Shown in pieces: positions 8,064-15,235 of a stretch of DNA of 21,990 nt; the first letter of the stretch is position 1, and every line of letters starts with the position of its first letter. The translations under genes and the position numbers were made by a program. The DNA comes from an uncultured Clostridia bacterium. GTDB lineage: Bacteria > Bacillota > Clostridia > TANB77 > CAG-508. The stretch lies in the NCBI GenBank assembly GCA_948585895.1, contig CAPBNZ010000028.1, positions 1 to 21,990 on the forward strand, written 5' to 3'. The notes under the pieces are model-generated. The model made no database searches and was not told the origin of the DNA. It worked only from the letters and a program-made list of their open reading frames with translations.

Positions 8064-8510
8064 TTATTCTGAATTTTTGTGTTCTTTGCAATTACAAATA
8101 CCTTCTATTGTAGTACATACTTCTTGTTTTCCTAATTCTCTATCATTTTGTGCTAAATCTCCTAAAGTTAACATACCAACAATTTTATTATTTTGGTCAC
8201 AGACTGGTAATCTTCTAATCTGATTTTGTGCCATTTTACTTTGGGCATTTGTCATTTCATCATTTTCTGTACAAGTGCATACATTACATGTCATAATATC
8301 ACTTACTGGACAATTTTTCGTATCTTTTTCACAAGCTACTGCTCTTAGCAAAATATCCCTATCTGTTACAATTCCACAAATACAATTATTATCGTCACAT
8401 ACAGGTATGCAACCAATATGGTTTTGGCTCATTAATTTTACTACTTGATTTAAATTGGTTTCTGGTTTTACACAACATACTTCATTACACATACATTCTT
8501 TTACTTTCAT
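8064..8510 (-). CDS. Cysteine-rich CBS-domain-pair protein
   Basis: 148-residue soluble protein made almost entirely of two CBS repeats (about 7-60 and 72-128). The first carries GIVTDRD (46-52) and the second GMLTLGD (112-118). CBS pairs usually bind adenosine nucleotides and act as energy or redox sensors. Unusual here are 17 cysteines (11% of residues), with CxC or CC pairs at 6/8, 12/13, 43/45, 78/80 and 139/141. That density suggests metal or iron-sulfur binding or disulfide chemistry, which is inference. The ATG at 8510 follows AAAGGTGG by seven bases; an in-frame TTG at 8528 overlaps that site and was rejected. Its neighbour upstream is the coat-like gene, ended by its own terminator. 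Confidence 0.88.
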   Translation of the reverse strand: MKVKECMCNEVCCVKPETNLNQVVKLMSQNHIGCIPVCDDNNCICGIVTDRDILLRAVACEKDTKNCPVSDIMTCNVCTCTENDEMTNAQSKMAQNQIRRLPVCDQNNKIVGMLTLGDLAQNDRELGKQEVCTTIEGICNCKEHKNSE

Positions 8511-8562
8511 CTTTTTACCACCTTTCAAATTTTCTCAATTTTATTTTTTGCAAAATAAAAAA

Positions 8563-8590
8563 ATATATGCAAAAATTAATTTGCATATAT
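8563..8590 (-). terminator. Terminator of the coat-like protein gene
   Basis: A perfect 11-bp stem, ATATATGCAAA (8563-8573) with its complement (8580-8590), around a 6-base loop. On the minus strand it is followed by TTTTTTTATTTT. It lies 28 bases past the stop of the gene ending at 8619. Confidence 0.7.
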
Positions 8591-8618
8591 GGAAATTTTT
8601 ATAAAAATTTGATATTTT

Positions 8619-9194
8619 CTACCTATCATTATAATAATTGCTTCGTGGCATAAATGGCGGTCTTCCTCCTGGTCCTTCTGGAAATGGTGGTCTCATTGGT
8701 GGTCTGTGTGGTGGAAATGGCGGACGATTACCTGGTCTTCCTAATATCTCTCTTATTAGTAAAATTCGAATTAAATCTTGTAATCCTCTATTTCTAAATT
8801 GTCTATCATCTCCTCTGTTTTCTCTTATATTTTCTTTTTCAATTGTTTTAGCATTATGAGAACCGCTTCTATTTCCTGAAGAAGATGATATTTCATTTGT
8901 TAAATTAATAGTAAGATTAATTTCATTATCAGTTTCTACTGAAGTATAAATTTCATTCGTCAGTTCATCAATTAAATCTGAAGTAATTGGTGTTGTAATC
9001 TCGCTACATGCTTTATTTACCATAGGATATACAATTTTATAAATCTCTGGATAACATGCCTCTAATTCTGGATTTGGTTGCATATTTGTAAAATTATTGG
9101 GCATATAATGACTATTATTTTCAAATATATTACTATTATAATTTGGATAACCTAGAATGCTTCTTATGTATTCTTCATATGATTCGTTATACAT
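8619..9194 (-). CDS. Hypothetical protein with Pro/Gly/Arg-rich tail, possibly a spore coat protein
   Basis: 191 residues of unknown function. The N-terminus (1-40) is rich in Asn and Tyr. A conserved-looking helical core (about 42-90) includes NPELEACYPEIYKIVYPMV and two cysteines (C47, C63). A Ser/Asn linker and a charged helix (about 134-153) follow, and the last 40 residues are rich in Pro, Gly, Arg and Phe. No signal peptide or membrane helix is seen. Such low-complexity tails occur in coat and exosporium proteins, and the upstream -10 element matches a sporulation sigma factor, so a coat role is my best guess. It is not established. AAGGAGG lies seven bases before the ATG. Confidence 0.7.
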   Translation of the reverse strand: MYNESYEEYIRSILGYPNYNSNIFENNSHYMPNNFTNMQPNPELEACYPEIYKIVYPMVNKACSEITTPITSDLIDELTNEIYTSVETDNEINLTINLTNEISSSSGNRSGSHNAKTIEKENIRENRGDDRQFRNRGLQDLIRILLIREILGRPGNRPPFPPHRPPMRPPFPEGPGGRPPFMPRSNYYNDR

Positions 9195-9222
9195 ATAATA
9201 ACCTCCTTATTCTATTTTTGTA

Positions 9223-9250
9223 TATTATATGTATCATGTCTAAAAAATGT
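9223..9250 (-). promoter_or_regulatory. Candidate mother-cell (sigma-K-like) promoter
   Basis: On the minus strand AC (9250-9249) is followed after 17 bases by CATATAATA (9231-9223). This fits the sigma-K pattern AC-N16/17-CATANNNTA. No good sigma-A -35 stands in front of the embedded TATAAT. It would drive the coat-like gene. Confidence 0.4.
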
Positions 9251-9266
9251 TATCCAAAAAATGCAT

Positions 9267-10667
9267 TTAAATAAGATTAACTAAATTTTTAAATTGGTTT
9301 CCTCTATCTGCAAAATTTTTAAACATGTCAAAACTTGCACTAGCTGGAGAAAATAGAACAACATTACCTGGTTTGGCTAACTTTTTAGCTAGTGTTACTG
9401 TCTGTTCTAAAGTTTCGCACATATAGATATCTAAATTTTTATGTTGCTTTTCCAATTCTTCTTTAACAGCTTCGAAAATCTTACCAGAAGTTTGACCTAT
9501 TAATAATAATACCTTTACTTTTTCTACAATTGTTTTAGCAAGTGGATGGTAATCTAAATTTTTATCATAACCACCCGCAATTAATAAAATAGGTTCATCA
9601 AATGCTTTTAGACCAGATAAAGTTCTAGTAGGAGAAGAACTAGCTGAGTCATTGTACCATTTAACCTGTTCCCTTTCTTTTATTAATTCAATTCTATGCT
9701 CCACTGGCTTAAATTCTTTAATTGCCTCTGATGCTTGTTCTGTTGACACCAACGTTTTAGTTGCACTAAACGCAGTAGCTATATTTTCTAAATTATGACT
9801 GCCTCTTAAAATCGCCTCATCTCCATTAAAAATATGCTTTCTTATTTTGTCTACACATTCTTTTATTACTTTGCCATCTACAATATATCCATCTTCTAAT
9901 TTTTGTTTATGACTAAAGAAAATGACATCTCCATTTGCTTCTTTACTACAACTTCTTGTTATTTCATTATCATAATTTAATACTAATATACCATTTTCAC
10001 TTTGATATTTAAAGATATTTTTCTTTGCTTCTATATATTCTTCATAATCTTTATGAATATTTAAGTGATTTGGTGTTATATTAGTAATAACTGCTATATC
10101 TGGACTTACTTCCATGCCCATCAATTGGAAACTACTTAACTCTAAAACTACGATGTCTTCTGGTTTCATTTCAGAAAGCTTGGTAAATAATGGTGTTCCT
10201 ATATTTCCCCCTAAAAAAGTATGGTAACCAGATTTTCTTAAAATGCTATCAATTAAACTTGTTGTTGTTGTTTTTCCATCACTCCCTGTAACACCTATTA
10301 TTTTACAAGGACACATTTTCATAAGCATTTCAATCTCTGTTGTAACAATTGCTCCTTTACTTTCTTCTGTCTGTAGCTCCATTTTTGTTGGTAAGCAACT
10401 TGGTGAACGAAAAATAACATCAAATCCTTTTAATTTTTCTAAACAGTTTTTTCCAAAACTAAATTCAAATGCATAATTTGTAATTTTATCCATTACTTCT
10501 TTTGATATTGCTTCCATATTTCTTTCATCAAAAACAGTAACTCTTGCTTTTTTTTCATACATATAATCAAGTAATGGTAAATTGCTAACTCCTAATCCTA
10601 TAATTGCCACTTTTCTAAATTTTATGTATTCTTCGAATTCTTCTAATTTATGATTTCTAACATTCAT
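9267..10667 (-). CDS. murD: UDP-N-acetylmuramoylalanine-D-glutamate ligase
   Basis: Adds D-glutamate to UDP-MurNAc-L-Ala in cytoplasmic peptidoglycan precursor synthesis. The 466 residues match the family. The N-terminal Rossmann-like domain has GLGVSN (24-29). The central ATPase domain has GVTGSDGKTTTT (125-136), ELSSFQL (176-182), and the NITPNHLNIH segment (196-205) that holds the Mg/ATP contacts. A C-terminal ligase domain ends in LFSPASASFDMF, typical of MurD. GGGAGG precedes the ATG. It lies outside any dcw cluster, alone between the coat-like gene and a divergent small gene. Confidence 0.96.
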   Translation of the reverse strand: MNVRNHKLEEFEEYIKFRKVAIIGLGVSNLPLLDYMYEKKARVTVFDERNMEAISKEVMDKITNYAFEFSFGKNCLEKLKGFDVIFRSPSCLPTKMELQTEESKGAIVTTEIEMLMKMCPCKIIGVTGSDGKTTTTSLIDSILRKSGYHTFLGGNIGTPLFTKLSEMKPEDIVVLELSSFQLMGMEVSPDIAVITNITPNHLNIHKDYEEYIEAKKNIFKYQSENGILVLNYDNEITRSCSKEANGDVIFFSHKQKLEDGYIVDGKVIKECVDKIRKHIFNGDEAILRGSHNLENIATAFSATKTLVSTEQASEAIKEFKPVEHRIELIKEREQVKWYNDSASSSPTRTLSGLKAFDEPILLIAGGYDKNLDYHPLAKTIVEKVKVLLLIGQTSGKIFEAVKEELEKQHKNLDIYMCETLEQTVTLAKKLAKPGNVVLFSPASASFDMFKNFADRGNQFKNLVNLI

Positions 10668-10744
10668 TTCATGCCTCCCATTTATTTTCCACTTTATTAT
10701 ATTCTCCTTTTTATTATTTGTTCTTTGAGAATTTTTTCATCTTC

Positions 10745-10773
10745 ATTATATATCAACTGTAAAAAAAAGACAA
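10745..10773 (-). promoter_or_regulatory. Probable murD promoter
   Basis: On the minus strand TTGTCT (10773-10768) and TATAAT (10750-10745) are 17 bases apart, about 78 bases before the murD start. The -10 is consensus. Confidence 0.6.
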
Positions 10774-10840
10774 ATTAATTTAGTATATTTTTATTTTTTT
10801 AGGTAACAATAATATTGAAACTTGAATGGAGGTGCTTGTT

Positions 10841-10945
10841 ATGTCAAATAAAAATAAAGAAAACAAGAACAACAAAAATAACAACAATAGAAATAATCAA
10901 AATAATAACAACAATGAAAAACAAAATAATAATAACTGCAGATAA
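10841..10945 (+). CDS. 34-residue Asn/Lys-rich peptide
   Basis: A short frame with an excellent ribosome site (GGAGGT, seven bases before the ATG). It encodes MSNKNKEN followed by Asn/Lys runs, and ends NNNNCR. About half of its residues are Asn. One cysteine lies next to the last residue. There is no hydrophobic segment, so it should be soluble and disordered. It is followed within 10 bases by a very strong hairpin terminator, which supports a real transcript. Function is unknown. A spore-associated small protein is one possibility, given the sporulation genes nearby, but this rests only on composition. Confidence 0.6.
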   Translation: MSNKNKENKNNKNNNNRNNQNNNNNEKQNNNNCR

Positions 10946-10951
10946 TTATTA

Positions 10952-11017
10952 AAAAATACCAGAAGTTCTAAGTTGTATGTAATAACTCACATACAACTCA
11001 GAACTTTTGGTATTTTT
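10952..11017. terminator. 29-bp bidirectional hairpin between the Asn-rich gene and upp
   Basis: The arms 10952-10980 and 10989-11017 pair over 29 positions with only two imperfect pairs and an 8-base loop. The stem ends in A5/T5, giving U-rich tails on both strands. It ends the plus-strand Asn-rich gene and the minus-strand upp gene, whose TAA stop overlaps the stem end. Confidence 0.85.
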
Positions 11018-11642
11018 ATTTTATTCCAAATATTCTATCTCCTGCATCCCCTAATCCTGGTACAATATACCCTATTTCATTGAGTTTTTCATCAATTGTA
11101 GCTGTATAGATTGATACATCTGGATGTGCTTCTTCTAATTTTTTTATTCCTTCTGGTGCTGCAATAATACATAAAAATTTAATCTTTTTTACCCCATCTT
11201 CTTTTAACATAGTAATGGTATCAGTTGCTGAGCCTCCTGTTGCTAACATTGGATCTAATACAATTACTTCTCTATTAGCAATGTCTTTTGGCATTTTATA
11301 ATAATAACGAACTGGTTTTAATGTGTCTTCATTACGATATAATCCTACATGTCCAATTTTTGCATTGGGAATTGCTTTTATTAACCCATCTAACATACCT
11401 GTTCCTGCTCTTAATATGGGAACAAATGCAAAACGATTTTCATCTAATTGTTTTACTTTTGTTTTACAAATTGGTGTTTCGATTTCTACTTCTTGCAATT
11501 TTGCATCTGCCATTGCCTCATAACATAAAAATGTTGCTATTTCTCCAATAATTTCTCTGAATTCTTTCGTTCCTGTTTTTTTGTTTCGAATGATGGATAA
11601 TTTATGTTGAATTAATGGATTGTTTAATACAACTGCTTTCAT
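11016..11642 (-). CDS. upp: Uracil phosphoribosyltransferase
   Basis: Makes UMP from uracil and PRPP in pyrimidine salvage. The 208 residues equal the usual family length. Visible are FVPILRAG (73-80), the PRPP-binding segment VLDPMLATGGSATDTI (128-143) and the C-terminal uracil-binding GYIVPGLGDAGDR (about 191-203). AGGAGG lies seven bases before the ATG. It is the second gene of a two-gene unit: uraA ends 19 bases upstream, so import and phosphoribosylation of uracil are co-expressed. Confidence 0.98.
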   Translation of the reverse strand: MKAVVLNNPLIQHKLSIIRNKKTGTKEFREIIGEIATFLCYEAMADAKLQEVEIETPICKTKVKQLDENRFAFVPILRAGTGMLDGLIKAIPNAKIGHVGLYRNEDTLKPVRYYYKMPKDIANREVIVLDPMLATGGSATDTITMLKEDGVKKIKFLCIIAAPEGIKKLEEAHPDVSIYTATIDEKLNEIGYIVPGLGDAGDRIFGIK

Positions 11643-11661
11643 CTATCTTCCTCCTATTCTT

Positions 11662-13017
11662 TTATACAATTTCTTCTATTTTTTCATGATTTTCTTTTTT
11701 TCCTTCTTCACTTTGTAATTCTGGTTGTCCTTTTTCTTCTTTTTCCTCTGGTAAACAAAGATTTAATAAAATGCCAACAATAGCTGCTAAACTCATTCCT
11801 GATATAGTAATTGCTAAATCTCCTGAAACAACACAAACAGCTGCTCCACCTAATCCTAATACCAACATGGTAGATGCTACGACAACATTTTTTGATTTAC
11901 CAAAATTGATTTGATTTTGAATTAATACTTTCAATCCATTAACAGCAATAAATCCATATAGTAATAAAGAAACGCCCCCTAATACAGAAGTTGGTATGGT
12001 AGATACTATTGCTGTAAATTTTCCTAAAAATCCCAAGCAAATCGCAAATATAGCTGCCAATCCAATTACCCAAACAGATGCTATTTTTGTCATTCCTACT
12101 ACAGAAGTATTTTCTCCATAAGTTGTATTAGCTGGTCCACCTAAAAGTCCTGCTACAAAAGTTGCAATACCATCTCCTAATAGTGTCCTATCTAATCCTG
12201 GTTCTTTTAATAAATCTTTCCCTATAATAGTTCCTAAGGCTGTATGGTCACCTATATGTTCACATATAGTTACTAATGCAATTGGTGCTATGGTAAGAAG
12301 TGCTGAAAAACTTGGTGTATAATTTACAAATGGTATTACAAAACTTGGCATACTAAAGAAAGAAGCTTCTAATACTGGTTTAAAATCAACTAGTCCAAAA
12401 CAGATGGCTGATACATAGCCTACCAAAATACCAATTAAAAATGGTATAATCTTAAAAAATCCCTTTCCTCTAACCATTACAATAGCAGTTGTTAAAAATG
12501 TGATTAAGGCTACTGTCACACCTCTCCAATCAATTTCTGTTCCAGTTGCAATTCCAATTTGAGAAATAGCACTTGGTGCTAATCCTAGTCCTATAATCAT
12601 TATCATTGGTCCAATTACAATAGGTGGTAATAATTTGTTAATCCAATCTTTTCCAACTAATTTTATCATAATAGCAAAAATAACATAAATCAGTCCTACT
12701 GCCATAACTCCTGTCATAGCTCCTGCTATACCACCTTTTAAAAAGGCAGCAGCTAATGGTGCTATAAAAGCAAATGAACTTCCTAAATATACAGGTGACT
12801 TTCCTTTTGTACATAGTATATAAATTAAAGTTCCTATTCCTGAAGATACCAATGCTACTGGTATTGTTAATACAATTTCTCCAGCTGCTGAGTTTACTAA
12901 TATGGGTACTAGTATTGTAGCACCAAACATAGCAAAAACATGTTGTAGAGCTAAAATTATCCATTTAGCAAGTTTTGGTTTTTCGTTTACATCTAATAGT
13001 AATTTTTCTTGTTCCAT
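11662..13017 (-). CDS. uraA: Uracil permease (NCS2 family)
   Basis: 451-residue polytopic proton-coupled nucleobase symporter of the UraA/PyrP type. About 14 hydrophobic segments are visible, with the family words ALQHVFAMFGATILVP (about 23-38), SSFAFIAP (80-87) and CEHIGDH (252-258). GENTSVVGMT (301-310) is also present. E253 and E302 correspond to the substrate-binding glutamates of UraA. The charged C-terminal tail (about 425-451, Glu/Lys-rich) is cytoplasmic. GGGGG lies about seven bases before the ATG. Pairing with upp makes uracil the likely substrate rather than xanthine. Confidence 0.95.
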   Translation of the reverse strand: MEQEKLLLDVNEKPKLAKWIILALQHVFAMFGATILVPILVNSAAGEIVLTIPVALVSSGIGTLIYILCTKGKSPVYLGSSFAFIAPLAAAFLKGGIAGAMTGVMAVGLIYVIFAIMIKLVGKDWINKLLPPIVIGPMIMIIGLGLAPSAISQIGIATGTEIDWRGVTVALITFLTTAIVMVRGKGFFKIIPFLIGILVGYVSAICFGLVDFKPVLEASFFSMPSFVIPFVNYTPSFSALLTIAPIALVTICEHIGDHTALGTIIGKDLLKEPGLDRTLLGDGIATFVAGLLGGPANTTYGENTSVVGMTKIASVWVIGLAAIFAICLGFLGKFTAIVSTIPTSVLGGVSLLLYGFIAVNGLKVLIQNQINFGKSKNVVVASTMLVLGLGGAAVCVVSGDLAITISGMSLAAIVGILLNLCLPEEKEEKGQPELQSEEGKKENHEKIEEIV

Positions 13018-13071
13018 AAAAATCCCCCTTTATTTAATATATATTCATTGGTACAAAAACATATAAAAATA

Positions 13072-13104
13072 GAGATACCAAATTTCTAATAAAACTAGTA
13101 TCTC
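13072..13104 (-). terminator. Hairpin with U-tail between the small ORF and uraA
   Basis: On the minus strand GAGATAC (13104-13098) pairs with GTATCTC (13078-13072), followed by TATTTTTATATGTTTTT. It lies at the end of the 36-residue ORF and about 55 bases before uraA, so it must be read through, or be regulated, unless uraA has its own promoter. Confidence 0.45.
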
Positions 13105-13213
13105 AGTTGGTAATATTCATCATTAAAAACAGAATAAATGCAAAAGTAACAGCTATTTGAACTGCGATATTAATACTATTTATTTCTTGTCTTCTTTTAG
13201 CTAATATTGTCAT
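13103..13213 (-). CDS. 36-residue small membrane peptide
   Basis: Starts with ATG at 13213, six bases after GAGGTG, and ends with TGA overlapping the hairpin at 13072-13104. The product begins MTILAKRRQEIN, a basic head. A single hydrophobic segment follows (about 15-32), and it ends NITN. This looks like a one-helix membrane peptide with its N-terminus inside. A strong promoter lies directly upstream. It could be a functional small protein or a leader ORF controlling uraA-upp. I recognise no family. Confidence 0.55.
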   Translation of the reverse strand: MTILAKRRQEINSINIAVQIAVTFAFILFLMMNITN

Positions 13214-13232
13214 TTTTTGCACCTCTTATAAA

Positions 13233-13261
13233 ACTATACTATATCCTTTTTAAAAATGCAA
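13233..13261 (-). promoter_or_regulatory. Promoter for the small ORF and probably uraA-upp
   Basis: On the minus strand TTGCAT (13261-13256) and TATAGT (13238-13233) are 17 bases apart, about 20 bases before the small ORF. I found no comparably good promoter between the small ORF and uraA. Confidence 0.6.
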
Positions 13262-13421
13262 TAGTTTTCTTTAAAAATTCTAATTTTCATGTCACTATCA
13301 GAAATAGAGCTTTTTATTTACAAAATCAATGCTTTTTTAATTCTCATATATAACCAAATAAAAGGTGAATGCTATAAGGCTTAAAGGGGAAAGGTAATAA
13401 CTTTTCCTATTATCTTCTTTA
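13262..13421. other. Spacer between the hydrogenase gene and the uraA unit
   Basis: 160 AT-rich bases without a convincing gene. A weak stem (GGAAAAG with CTTTCC near 13386-13408) lies just past the end of the hydrogenase gene on the minus strand but lacks a T-tail. I see no clear terminator for the hydrogenase operon here. Confidence 0.4.
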
Positions 13422-15173
13422 CTAAATGTTGTATTTCTTTCTTTTTTGATAAGTTGTATGTAATAATTTTTCTGCTCGATAGCTTCCTGGCTTTTCTAAA
13501 TATTCTGTATAAATTTTCTTAACAATTGGATTTTCATGAGATTTTCTAATCTTACTTTTTTCATCAATTGAATAAAGGGCATCTGCTCTTAATTTTCTTA
13601 CATCCACTTCAGAACGTATCTTCGAACTTTTTATGGGTTGACCACCACCCATAATACATCCTCCAGGGCATGCCATAATTTCTACAAATTGATAATCTGC
13701 TTTTCCATCCTTGATTTCTTCTAGTATCTTTTTTGCATTAGCCAATCCACTTGCTGCTACTACTTTAATTTCTCTTCCTGCCAAATTCACACTTGCTTTT
13801 TTTATACCATCTCCCCCACGTACTTGATGAAAATCTATCTTTTCTAATTCCTGCCCTGTTAAGCTATCTTGTGCTGTTCGAAGTGCTGCTTCCATAACCC
13901 CCCCTGTTGTTCCAAAAATGGCGGCCGCTCCTGTTGCTTCTCCCATTGGACTATCAAATTCATTATTTTTTAGTTTGGTAAATTCAATATTAGCTTGTTT
14001 AATCATTTTAGAAAGTTCTCGAGTGGTAATTACATTATCTACATCATAAAGTCCATGATTTTTCATTTCTGTTCTTTGTCTTTCAAATTTTTTTGCAATA
14101 CATGGCATAATAGACACTACATATATTTTTTTAGGGTCAATATTCTGTTTTTTAGCATAATATGTTTTTAATAAGGCTCCAAACATTTGATGAGGTGATT
14201 TACAAGTTGATAAATGTGGTAACAACTTGGGATAATTCATTTCTATATATTTAACCCATCCTGGACTACAAGAAGTAATCATTGGAAGATTATCATTTTC
14301 TTGAAATCTCTCAAGAAACTCATTTGCTTCTTCTATAATAGTGAAGTCTGCTCCTGTATTCGTATCAAACACTTTATCAAATCCTAATCTTTTCAAAGCT
14401 GTTACCATTTTTCCTGTCACATTACTTCCAATTGGCATGCCAAATTCTTCTCCTAAAGCAATTCGAATGGCTGGTGCAGTTTGAGCAATAACATAAGTAT
14501 CTGGGTCTTTTAATTTCATCCATACCTCATCAATTGTTTCTTTTTCATGCAAAGCTCCAGTTGGACATGCCTGGATACATTGTCCACAATTCGTACAGTT
14601 CACATCTTTTAAACTATGGTTTTCTACTGTTGAAACGCAAGATTCAAATCCTCTATTAATACAATCAATCGCACCCACTTCTTGGATATTTTTACAAGTA
14701 GCTACACATCTTCTACATAAAATACATTTATTAAAATCTCTTACAATAGATGGAGATACATCGTCTATTTTATGCTCTGTTTTTTCTCCTTCAAATTCTA
14801 CTTGTAAAACATTAAATTTAGTAGCTAAGGCTTGTAATTCGCAGTTTCCAGAACGTGTACAAGTTAAGCAATCTTTCGCATGATTTGATAAGATTAAATC
14901 CAACATAATATGTCTTGCTTCCAACACATTTGGCGTATGGGTATGTACTATCATTCCTTCTTCTACAGTTTGAATACAAGAAGTAGCAAAACCTCTTCTA
15001 CCTTCTACTTCCACAATACACATTCTACAATCTCCTACTTCGTTTATTTCTTTTAAGAAACATAAAGTTGGAATGTCTATCCCTGCTTTCTTGGCAGCTT
15101 GTAGTATCGTTGTTCCTTTTTTTACATTTACTTCTTGCCCATCTATAGTTAAAGTTACGAATTCTTCTTTCAT
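13422..15173 (-). CDS. hydA: [FeFe] hydrogenase catalytic subunit (HydA/HndD type)
   Basis: 583-residue catalytic subunit that makes H2 at an H-cluster, probably using both NADH and ferredoxin. It has an N-terminal [2Fe-2S] domain (C38, C49, C52, C66) and a His-Cys3 [4Fe-4S] site (H98, C102, C105, C111). Two [4Fe-4S] motifs follow (C150/153/156/160 and C193/196/199/203). The H-cluster domain has TSCSPGW (300-306), MPC (356-358) and EIMACPGGCIMGGGQP (498-513). The C-terminal small-subunit-like part (about 525-575) is fused. It is the last gene of the nuoE-nuoF-hydA unit, 62 bases after nuoF, with AAGGAGG before the ATG. The first motif has Ser where many monomeric enzymes have a second Cys. 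Confidence 0.96.
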   Translation of the reverse strand: MKEEFVTLTIDGQEVNVKKGTTILQAAKKAGIDIPTLCFLKEINEVGDCRMCIVEVEGRRGFATSCIQTVEEGMIVHTHTPNVLEARHIMLDLILSNHAKDCLTCTRSGNCELQALATKFNVLQVEFEGEKTEHKIDDVSPSIVRDFNKCILCRRCVATCKNIQEVGAIDCINRGFESCVSTVENHSLKDVNCTNCGQCIQACPTGALHEKETIDEVWMKLKDPDTYVIAQTAPAIRIALGEEFGMPIGSNVTGKMVTALKRLGFDKVFDTNTGADFTIIEEANEFLERFQENDNLPMITSCSPGWVKYIEMNYPKLLPHLSTCKSPHQMFGALLKTYYAKKQNIDPKKIYVVSIMPCIAKKFERQRTEMKNHGLYDVDNVITTRELSKMIKQANIEFTKLKNNEFDSPMGEATGAAAIFGTTGGVMEAALRTAQDSLTGQELEKIDFHQVRGGDGIKKASVNLAGREIKVVAASGLANAKKILEEIKDGKADYQFVEIMACPGGCIMGGGQPIKSSKIRSEVDVRKLRADALYSIDEKSKIRKSHENPIVKKIYTEYLEKPGSYRAEKLLHTTYQKRKKYNI

Positions 15174-15235
15174 TAATTTCCTCCTTATTATTAAAGTATT
15201 TTTGTCATGATTTTTTCCTCCGTCCCAAAAGTCAT

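Noticed and set aside
13018..13110. PyrR-binding attenuator for uraA-upp
   Set aside because: The conserved PyrR RNA-binding sequence is not recognisable; only short generic pairings are seen.
15191..15208. Five-codon mini-ORF (MTKIL) with a GGAGG site between the nuoF-like gene and hydA
   Set aside because: Too short to separate from chance in this AT-rich sequence; no supporting structure.
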